Assembly (NCBI RefSeq): GCF_000165395.2
Contig: NC_010574.1
Span: forward strand, 1,665,420-1,729,419
Length of the DNA: 64,000 nt
Direction: 5' to 3'
DNA from: Babesia bovis T2Bo
Taxonomy: Eukaryota > Apicomplexa > Aconoidasida > Piroplasmida > Babesiidae
In this document: positions 57,701 to 64,000 of the stretch, in pieces
How positions within the stretch are numbered: the first letter of the stretch is position 1
How the letters are laid out: every line of letters begins with the position of its first letter
Translations under genes and position numbers: made by a program
Notes under the pieces: generated by a model
The model's input: only the letters and a program-made list of their open reading frames with translations
The model's database searches: none
What the model was told of the DNA's origin: nothing

Positions 57701-57787
57701 TGCACTGAGTACCTGTGCCAGCTGGTCTATGTAGGTCCGGACCACAGGGGTACCACTGTGGCAGTAGCAGATCAAAACCCTGAACAT
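54764..57787 (-). CDS. ves1-alpha-like variant erythrocyte surface antigen ORF, C-terminus lacking a membrane anchor
   Basis: One open exon of 1007 codons from the ATG at 57787. The N-terminus (VVRTYIDQLAQVLSALVGW) is followed by a very Cys/Gly-rich region with many CxxC, then HKCARIFLGSVCLIWSGITY. In the middle lies an Ala/Gly/Lys/Glu-rich helical segment (KGALEKAKGGLDTAVNG), and later a second Cys cluster (CCSPKCHNCGKHSTKCG). VESA1 proteins form the polymorphic adhesin on infected cells. This ORF ends DNHVQCHRDYT, without the transmembrane segment expected near the C-terminus, and is followed directly by the ves1-beta-like fragment. Confidence 0.8.
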   Translation of the reverse strand: MFRVLICYCHSGTPVVRTYIDQLAQVLSALVGWSKIVTCGNSECNGGGGGNQHGNKSECGYLTDVKHENKCDSCGCMKWDVADPNSQGTPLGRKCQRCSDSGGSSAHRCDCSTGDSCSAGKECKCAEAGKCCKCCCKGKCTKCSDKCSCDKGSSHVSDEYHKDSYMSAYPSDAFSKRKTFIESDRIENPPSWKNLDYSPPDKLTNNGGTITDRRHKCARIFLGSVCLIWSGITYMYWTGKYHKSSPRWNNHILDGSGLDDGSLSQWLQALGFPRDMLNNHGPGNRWDAIIWDGFRGMLYLGFPDTGSGSGHGWDTEGNTFRDPSSMNYAGYIHTLEKGAFCSNGNVFPKNANGTTSITDEQMHKCGALFKLYILSCAYFTGLQKRNSESTPRTPRTIREILYWLSALPYSPAYPEILKHGKHRLTEVLKKPGETESGTANEQKQLSFHQVGRNHPITVHEFNLFAHFQAVTQYCPLVLIGIQGGLKDTDSTKEPPIHSLYANTECHFTYPEVPIQAYNQVVHYIRALFYQLYFLRKQCAVKVTCGGKWRECRYGNGVVSKGVISWMCLGCDPMDHDRKCRVNKVKDEILKGVIKGTSGDVAVKVKTLLGALGEVVVQLGNAQEALEGKKGEEINAVKGALEKAKGGLDTAVNGNGGLDVKLGEAKTALEKLTNSGSGNGILKDVETKLDKANSGEYDPGKNGISAAIHKVLEVLRLLKKWAENEGNEMNEGAKEVLSVFAAGLDDNYIEEVLQQGASHEYTILLQAINKLISICCSPKCHNCGKHSTKCGRQGEKRTCDKCHQPYMDGTPSPLQAFLEDRLPGFSCDVVRNTDTDKDTVYPPAASHLYHSNSPGQCCPLPMGFRGQFYSGSTSDMTGQRLYGILYFFSNENMMQSCVYTLVRVTAALSATTPQVLGDVFGFFRGGVGNKEEGMIKSQKKTCDHSKNIGDPKHKNDYFCGWCASGLRDEVKGIQWVPKGSDSDGGNYMVTVSAFSGTDNHVQCHRDYT

Positions 57788-58628
57788 CTGGCACTATTAT
57801 ATTAAACTTGTACTAAAGGTGCTACTAAACTTCTGTAGAACTCTTACCAAAAGTGTAACAAAACATTTGAGAATCCATTAGTATAATTCCACCACAGTTA
57901 CCACTAATGTCTAACCGACACTATCACTACTTGTCTCATTACTATCACACCCATTAGTGTATATGTTACTCGGGAATCAATTTATTAGGCAGGTATAGCG
58001 CAACCGTTACTACTATCACTACAAATGGTGTTTACTAGTGAGCGGATTGATATTGACGCGCATTATTGCATCTCTATACATGAATCATCCTTTGTGGACA
58101 AGGTATCCTTGTGGCATCATTGCTCGTAGGTTATCATGTCATTATATCGTCACTGATAACGTGATACTATGCAAATGAGCACATCATTTATATTGGATCT
58201 ATCATGGAATGGTTTTCATGTGGTAACGGAAACATCTGATGCCTCTATGACACTCTACTGGTCTATGGAATCATAGTATGTCATGGTCAAAAGGACACTA
58301 TAGCACTTGGTGAGGCAGCAATTTGTCTATAATAGCATTGATATTGTACAGATGGTGACAATTACGTAGCTGTTAGAAATAATTACCGTATAATTTCACT
58401 CTTCCAATACCGGTCTGTAAAGCACCTCTATTGATAGTTATCTGATCAGTGCATGACAAGAACACAAACATAAAAATCGACTATTCCCATTATAACTAAT
58501 TAACTGCGTGATGAATTGCTGCACTGAAGAGCAACCCCCAACACTCTGTCACCTCTACTATACCTGGGGCACAACAACAACTATAAGTCCGACAGTTAGA
58601 TTTCTCACTTTTTACTCACTTCACCAAG
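57788..58628. promoter_or_regulatory. Divergent intergenic region, ves1-alpha-like and SmORF-like gene 2
   Basis: An 841-bp spacer between two divergent starts. In B. bovis, divergently arranged ves genes share a promoter-bearing intergenic region with palindromes; whether this one works that way is inference. I see short T/A-rich tracts and no coding frame. It is in the centre of the inverted duplication. Confidence 0.4.
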
Positions 58629-59099
58629 ATGGTAGCCTTCAACATGTTATGGCAGCTCTGTGTAGCTGTGGCCTTCGGGCTCTCTGCCACTGTCACTGCT
58701 ACTGATGTAGCCCAGGAGCAACCCAAGAAGGAGTCACTGGTCAGCAGATTCTTTGGTAAAAGAGACAACTTTACTACTAAATCTCATGAAAAAGCGATTC
58801 CAATGAAGACTAAAAGTCAAGAAAACACTGATAAAACTGATCCACCCAAGTACTCTCTTGACTGGTATCTATTACCTAAACCAGAAAACAGGGATGCCCT
58901 ATGTTATATTTTGCCACATGATTTGCTCGATGCTCTGCCAGAGGATTGCAATGAACCAATAGAACCTCCATTGGAAAAACGTATTAGGGAGCGTTTCTCC
59001 AGGATTGAGAAGCAGCAGCGGCCAACCGTCGCTATGCAAGATTTCCCGCAGCTAAATAACGACTCCGGGACTTCCTTTTTTGTAATGCAGCCATTGTAA
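58629..59099 (+). CDS. SmORF-like secreted protein 2
   Basis: A 156-codon ORF with the signal peptide FNMLWQLCVAVAFGLSATVT, a charged linker, and the same C-terminal pattern as copy 1: YSLDWYLLPKPENRDAL, PHDLLDALPEDCNEPIEPPLE, RIRERFSRIEKQQRP. SmORF proteins of this layout are found beside ves genes in B. bovis. This copy lies inside the centre of the inverted duplication, diverging from the ves1-alpha-like ORF by 841 bp. Confidence 0.78.
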   Translation: MVAFNMLWQLCVAVAFGLSATVTATDVAQEQPKKESLVSRFFGKRDNFTTKSHEKAIPMKTKSQENTDKTDPPKYSLDWYLLPKPENRDALCYILPHDLLDALPEDCNEPIEPPLEKRIRERFSRIEKQQRPTVAMQDFPQLNNDSGTSFFVMQPL

Positions 59100-59896
59100 T
59101 ATCATATTACTTAAACATCTGTCAGTTACTAGAATGCTACATGCGTTCAGCTATGCCACAGTACGCATACATAGATTAACCTTACTAACACTGGCATCCA
59201 CTACACCCCTAACAAACCTATACTACTACGTTAATGACACTGGTCATTAGCACACATAGACCACTCTGTAGTTCCCCGGTAATGGCGTAGTACTGTACAC
59301 CATACTAACCCGGGTATCCACAATGTCCCATGGAAGTGACATCGTTATGGACTACGGATCCACTATGATACCCAGTATTAGTACTACTCTACAACAGTAA
59401 TAGCCAGTCTTATTACTACATCATTACTTCAAATGTACACTACCCTGTACACTAGTACATATCACTACCTCTACCAGGATATCCACAGTGACCATGACAA
59501 GAGTCCCTAAGGTGAATTGGTTATATATGGATCATTGGCCTATGTCCTGCTATAGACACAGATTAGTGCCTATCAACTACCAGTATTACCATTCAATCCA
59601 CTATCCAGTGCCCCATCATTGGTGGGTTGCCCTAGCATCCTAAAAACCCCACCAGGGTAACACCAACATATATAGTGCCCCCACTAAACAGGCCTTTGTG
59701 CGGGGACAGTATATATAGTACTGTGTAGACTAGAGAAAGTGATGGTGAGATTTTAAAAGCAACTGTAGTGAACGTGCCTTAGAATGTTTTATGGAAGATT
59801 AAAAGCAAAGTCAGTAAAAGTTTCATAGTAATTTAACAATAGTTTTGGTAAATGTTTTGTGGAAATGTTATGGGTATTCGTGGTAGCGCAGAAGGA

Positions 59897-60505
59897 CTAC
59901 CAAGGTCATAGGGACACTGATAGACCAGTTGGCCCAGGGACTACAGAAGTGGGTTGGGTGGAACTCCAAGGGAGATGAGTGCTGTCTGGGACAGACTAAA
60001 CAAGGTACTAGTGAGGGTATTGGTAAAGGATGTGAGCGAGGTGATACTGCTGGGCAATGTTGTATTAATATGAGTGATGCTGGTACTAAGGGTACACCTT
60101 GTGCTAGTCATGAATGTAACCACTGTGGTGTCAATCCTAAGTGTCACTGGTGCGATGGGACCAATGATAATGCTGTTACTAATGGTAAAAGAAAATGCTA
60201 CCTTTCGGCCTATCAAAGACACAATGGTAACCCCAAGACGACATCCAGTGGAACCTACTACTGGCCCACCATATCAGGTGACCCCGCTAAGGTCCACCTC
60301 CTGGCCCGTATTTTCCTAGGGTCAGTATGTCTCATCTGGAGTGGACTCAGTCAGTTGGGGTTCCTAACGGGTGGGAGTGGGAGTGGCACGGATAAGAGGT
60401 GGAAGGATAGTAGTTTGCACGATATAGGGAAAGACAATGCCGGTCTCGGTTCATTTATGGCAGCCATGGGCTATGACCTGGATAGGTTGAATGGGAGTAG
60501 TACAG
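59897..60505 (+). pseudogene. ves1-beta-like first-exon fragment (right arm)
   Basis: The frame reads IGTLIDQLAQGLQKWVGW, a Cys/Gly-rich stretch, ARIFLGSVCLIWSGLSQLGF and MAAMGYDLDRLNG and is colinear with the left-arm copy. The start codon is missing: the frame runs back to a TAG upstream and the first in-frame candidates are TTG. It ends at an apparent splice donor at about 60506. There is no downstream exon. It appears to be an inverted copy of the left fragment. Confidence 0.7.
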
Positions 60506-60918
60506 GTTAGTACTGCCTAGGGTGGTCATATGGAGAAGATAGCAACAATGCTGTTCGGTTGATAATAATGTGATTCCATTAAAGCCATGTATGTGGTACC
60601 ATTTAGTACTACTACAGTACTGCCCTATACACCACCACTCCACATGACTACCCGATACACTACCACCACCCGATAAAGCACCACTACATAACTCCCCCTT
60701 TACTATACAATACAAAAGCTGCCAATTCCCCACACCCGGTGCGGGGTGTCTACCCTAAGAAGACCCTTTAAATGGTGTCTGTAGCTAACCTCACCCGGAC
60801 TAACCAGATCACTACTACTAGGTACCGTTGGGTAGTACCCTATAACTACCATGGAATCCCAGGATTTCATAACTAAATCACTACTTATGAGTACTATTAA
60901 GTAGATTCCTATCGCATC
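60506..60918. other. Intergenic part of the right arm
   Basis: Noncoding sequence that is the reverse-complement match of left-arm sequence between the ves1-beta-like fragment and the 10-TM gene (about 53.8-54.2 kb). Conserved wording such as the TGCCTAGGGTGGTCATAT block is visible on both arms. Confidence 0.55.
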
Positions 60919-61974
60919 ATGGATACTAGTACCTGTGCTACTATAGTACTAGTACTGCTATGGCTCCACCTATGCTGCCAGGCATTGGGTTCTTTGATTG
61001 CCCTGATAGACGAATACAGCACTGATATGGTACTAGCCAGTACTATAACATTTGCTAATGTACTGCTAGCAGTATGTATATGGCAATGCAAGAAGGCTGG
61101 GTACCTCGTTTCCCCAATGACATGGTATCATTGGGCACTACTGGTATTACTAGTGGTACTACAGGTATTAACAGTTGTCTTGGAGGAAAGGGGTTGGGGT
61201 ATACTTAATGCTTTAGTCATCAGATCGACATATCCCATATATGGTATAGTAGTGGTGATACTTGGTATACTAGGTGGTACCCTATACTGCGGCTGGAAGT
61301 GTAACCTGTTCTGTAGACCATTCTGCAAGAGTCAGTACATTTGCTATGGTAGTGCCATAGTGGTAGCGTTAGTACTACTTATAGTACTGGCCGTGACGGC
61401 TTCACTGATGCGGTTTGTTGACGAATATAGTACTTACGCCGATGAAGAACACATTGATGAATATGACGCAGGAGCCGATATTCGAACTATTGGTTACCAT
61501 GGTAAAATATTAGTGCTGGTCACTCAATGCTACACCATGGCAATGATATGGAATACTGTACTAAGGCTGCCGTATACAATATCGGAAGTAGTGTCACTGA
61601 TAGCATCGGCGCTGGCAGTTGCTTCTATATTGGCAGTGGCAGTACCAAATAATATGAAGTTACTCGATAGGTGTTACCCTCTTCTAGCAGCTCATCTAGT
61701 TTCCTTGGGAGTTACCTTATACTGCCTAGAGTATCAAAAGGCATTCTACTGGCCCAAGGATTACCAGTGCTTCGGGATACTAGCAGCAGTAGTTATACTG
61801 GTAGCATTGGTACTGGTGGTATTACAGTTTGTCAACGAACCAAACAGTAAAGCTGCGGAATACATCCTTCTAGGCTACTCAATAGTACTGATGGTACCAG
61901 TATTCTGGTATGCCTACCGATGTGGCCTGTTTACATGGTGCCTCCCCAAGAAAAAAGGGTCTCGAGGCTACTGA
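60919..61974 (+). CDS. 10-TM subtelomeric protein 2 (right arm), 3' end apparently frameshifted
   Basis: A 351-codon frame from the ATG at 60919 encodes about ten hydrophobic spans, with the same Cys block as copy 1 (GTLYCGWKCNLFCRP, CKSQYICYGS). The frame closes at a TGA right after a run of six A's at about 61951-61956, giving a short end GSRGY. In the other frame the tail of the left-arm copy continues (TDTAEN then TDITKE) and stops at 62018-62020, which matches the left-arm ending. An indel in the A run, or a sequencing error, is the simplest explanation. Confidence 0.7.
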   Translation: MDTSTCATIVLVLLWLHLCCQALGSLIALIDEYSTDMVLASTITFANVLLAVCIWQCKKAGYLVSPMTWYHWALLVLLVVLQVLTVVLEERGWGILNALVIRSTYPIYGIVVVILGILGGTLYCGWKCNLFCRPFCKSQYICYGSAIVVALVLLIVLAVTASLMRFVDEYSTYADEEHIDEYDAGADIRTIGYHGKILVLVTQCYTMAMIWNTVLRLPYTISEVVSLIASALAVASILAVAVPNNMKLLDRCYPLLAAHLVSLGVTLYCLEYQKAFYWPKDYQCFGILAAVVILVALVLVVLQFVNEPNSKAAEYILLGYSIVLMVPVFWYAYRCGLFTWCLPKKKGSRGY

Positions 61975-62316
61975 CACTGCTGAAAACAAGGCAGCAGGCA
62001 CTGATATCACAAAGGAATAAGAGTGGTGAGAATGACTACAGTAATACCAGTACCACCCTGATAGACTTAATGACCCAACTTTGGATAGCCCAATATGAAC
62101 TGGTATGCTAACTCTAGATGCCTAATTTCTACTGTATATAACTAGAGAGAGTAGTATTTAGAACATATTGACCTAATGCAATAATTGACATTCAATAGCA
62201 GTAATGTAGACATTATTACTAGATACCACTATTCACTATCACCACTCAATTCCACTCTACACCACCTACTCCACTGATCCACCACTCCCTACCACTCTAT
62301 CACTACCACCGTAACC

Positions 62317-62793
62317 ATGTTGGTCTACCCAGTCCTAGTGCTAGCCCTAGGTGCCCTATGGCCACTGGACTGGACAACTACTGAACTGCACTCACTGAGT
62401 CCAGTGACTGGCCACTACCACGGTGCTGCATGGGCCATGGCAGAGAAGGTGATTGGAGGTGATGATCCTGAGGAAGTAGTGGTAGTGGAAGCTGACAGTA
62501 CTGATGAGGTGGCGAATAACAAGGAGACTCAGAAGAGTTGTGAAGGATGGTTCACGAAGTGGTATATGGTGGCGCTATGTCTGGTGGTATTAATAGTATT
62601 GGGAATAGTGGTAGCAGTGATTAAGCCTACGAATGGTGGTGAAGAGGGGAGGTGGGCCGGGGTAGCAGTAATAGTTGTGATCGTTATATTTGTTATCATA
62701 ATACACAACTGGAACAACATAAGGAAGGTTATCTCTCGTATTGGCTGCAGTGGAAGTTCTCTGAAGAAGTTGAATGCTAAAAACGTAGATTAA
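62317..62793 (+). CDS. Signal-peptide, two-transmembrane acidic protein 2
   Basis: A 158-codon ORF starting MLVYPVLVLALGALWPLDW, a signal peptide, followed by an acidic region (DDPEEVVVVEADSTDEVANN). Two strongly hydrophobic segments (YMVALCLVVLIVLGIVVAVI and WAGVAVIVVIVIFVIII) precede a basic tail. It mirrors the gene at 51905-52399 in position and layout, but the sequences are diverged. No family is recognised. Confidence 0.65.
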   Translation: MLVYPVLVLALGALWPLDWTTTELHSLSPVTGHYHGAAWAMAEKVIGGDDPEEVVVVEADSTDEVANNKETQKSCEGWFTKWYMVALCLVVLIVLGIVVAVIKPTNGGEEGRWAGVAVIVVIVIFVIIIHNWNNIRKVISRIGCSGSSLKKLNAKNVD

Positions 62794-63760
62794 TGAATAT
62801 AATCTGAAGATGTACCCTATAGACAACATAAATTTAATACGTTGTAGTTATAGTATAGTGGTGTATATAGTGCTTCCTGGTAGTATTTAGTATTCAATGT
62901 AATGAATATATAGAACCGTAGCAGTAAATGTACAGGGATGTGTTAGAAAATATATCCATTGCTATGAACACAAACACTCTATGTAAAAATTACTATGATG
63001 TATATTATATCTATATAGTGATCATGGTAGCATATGAGCATGTCAAGGAGATATTAATACATACCTAGTAATGGCAAGTAATGAGAAGTAATGTATAAAA
63101 TATCCTGTTGTAGGTAATGAATCAGAAATGGAGTAGATGGTGCGATATGTTAAGTAGTCTTATAGGATATATATAGTATTCCAGTATATAACATTGGATA
63201 ATTTGTCGGTCGATAAGTAGCGTTTCAAAGTAAAAAGCCAATTAGAATATACTGTACATTGGCTTATCTAGAGTAATGTTGTAAATGAACTTTATAGGTG
63301 ATACATGATATATATTGTATATAGTGAAAGAGCGCATTAGAGTGTACATTTTAGTAATATATCTAACATATGGTCGTATTAGGATGCAGTCTTTCTGGGT
63401 TATCTAATGTTGTTGGATATAATGTCAATTGCAGCATATAGTGTAGTATGTAGCATTATAGGACATCTAATGGATCGGTATGTTTAGTTATACAGCATCA
63501 TATAATAGGTAATATTCCAAAATATATTTCATCAGGTCATATAGTGCCACAGATTATTATGGTACCCATAGGGCTACTACCATATGTGGTCCACCGGGGG
63601 TTTCTAGGGATGATGATAGTGGTGTTATGGGGTGGATGGAGTAATGGTCAAGAAGTCACATGGGGTAGATGTGGTGTGGTGTACCTGGGGTGGTTGGTAT
63701 TGTTGGGTAAATCACTTCTGGGGATATTAGGGTTTATGCAGCGTGGTTTTTATGGGGTGG
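62794..63760. other. Subtelomeric noncoding region
   Basis: AT-rich sequence between the last gene and the terminal repeats. It has many TATA-type runs and, from about 63590, GGGGT-rich stretches. One 75-codon frame at 63544-63771 has a non-ATG start and no family pattern; I do not count it as a gene. A lone TTAGGG-like element (ATTAGGGTTTA) lies at 63727-63736. Confidence 0.5.
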
Positions 63761-63926
63761 AACGAAAATGAAGGAAAAACCCATGTGGGGTAGATGGTGC
63801 ATATGGGTAAATGATGTAACGGTTTTAGGGTTTTAGGATATGAAGTATAATTTGTATGAGATAAAACGAATATAAAGGTGAAATCCAAGTGGGGTACATG
63901 GTGCATATGGGTAAGAGATGTAAGAG
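63761..63926 (+). repeat. 104-bp subtelomeric tandem repeat, about 1.6 units
   Basis: The landmarks AACGAA (63761 and 63865) and GTGGGG (63785 and 63889) recur with a spacing of exactly 104 bp. Within each unit, GGTGCATATGGGTAA and a short telomere-like stretch (GGTTTTAGGGTTTTAGG) recur. The second unit runs directly into the telomere array. Confidence 0.75.
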
Positions 63927-64000
63927 TTTTAGGGTTTTAGGGTTTAGGGTTTAGGGTTTAGGGTTTAGGGTTTTAGGGTTTAGGGTTTAGGGTTTAGGGT
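63927..64000 (+). repeat. Telomere repeat array (TTTAGGG with TTTTAGGG variants)
   Basis: The last 74 bases are repeats of TTTAGGG with several TTTTAGGG units, on the G-rich strand and running to the edge of the window. The repeat type matches piroplasms such as Babesia. The array marks the physical right end of the chromosome, although the cut-off is set by the window. Confidence 0.95.

Larger units (their letters stand above)
59897..62105 (+). repeat. Right arm of a large inverted duplication
   Basis: Contains a ves1-beta-like fragment and the 10-TM gene 2, in mirror order to the left arm. The centre between arms, about 5.1 kb, holds the ves1-alpha-like ORF and SmORF-like gene 2. Small differences (substitutions, the A-run indel) show that the arms have diverged. 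Confidence 0.72.

Noticed and set aside
63544..63771. 75-codon frame near the telomere
   Set aside because: Non-ATG start and GGGGT-rich composition indicate repeat-derived chance coding.

Overview
The window is eukaryotic nuclear DNA from an apicomplexan, most likely a chromosome end of Babesia bovis. The evidence is a terminal array of TTTAGGG/TTTTAGGG telomere repeats (63927-64000), a subtelomere with a ves1-type variant antigen gene, two SmORF-like genes and multi-transmembrane (mtm-like) genes, and a gene-dense core with dozens of GT-AG introns that are almost all 33-37 nt long. SmORFs and this ves1 type are known from B. bovis; the species call is inference, the piroplasm call is firm.

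Region 1 (1-20 kb) is packed with housekeeping genes on both strands: a partial lysine-rich gene leaving the left edge, a bromodomain gene, an EF-hand/PIP kinase, RPN11, a small cysteine-containing protein, TFIIB, adenylate kinase 6, an RsmB/NSUN RNA methyltransferase, a small membrane protein, RPB9, ERV1, a membrane-anchored unknown, a VPS37A-like ESCRT-I candidate, another membrane protein, a six-exon dolichol kinase, SEC23 and SmG. Convergent neighbours abut or overlap and some head-to-tail neighbours are only 8-30 nt apart.

Region 2 (20-46 kb) holds a TMEM33/Pom33-like gene, an isolated internal mtm-like gene, SPF27/BCAS2, a CDPK-like kinase, a coiled-coil protein, a coiled-coil/globular protein, a TBC-domain Rab-GAP, a UMP/CMP-type kinase, a TRIAP1/Mdm35 twin-CX9C protein overlapping the next gene by ATGA, the ubiquitin E1 UBA1, VAC14, an unknown protein, a 2-kb AT-rich gap, a TatD nuclease and a kinesin-13. 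Several functions meet: PIP kinase and VAC14 in phosphoinositide metabolism; SEC23, TBC, VPS37-like and TMEM33 in membrane traffic; RPN11 and UBA1 in ubiquitin turnover; ERV1 and TRIAP1 in oxidative import into the mitochondrial intermembrane space.

Region 3 (46-64 kb) is the subtelomere. Two mtm-like genes, a SmORF, a signal-peptide/2-TM gene and a 10-TM gene run toward the left. A ves1-alpha-like ORF of 1007 codons follows, then divergently a second SmORF, a ves1-beta-like fragment, a second 10-TM gene and a second signal-peptide/2-TM gene. The 10-TM gene plus ves1-beta-like exon occur on both sides as an inverted duplication of about 2.2 kb around a 5.1-kb centre with the ves1-alpha-like ORF and SmORF. 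This fits a reservoir for segmental gene conversion. All exon structures come from reading splice signals and protein continuity by eye.
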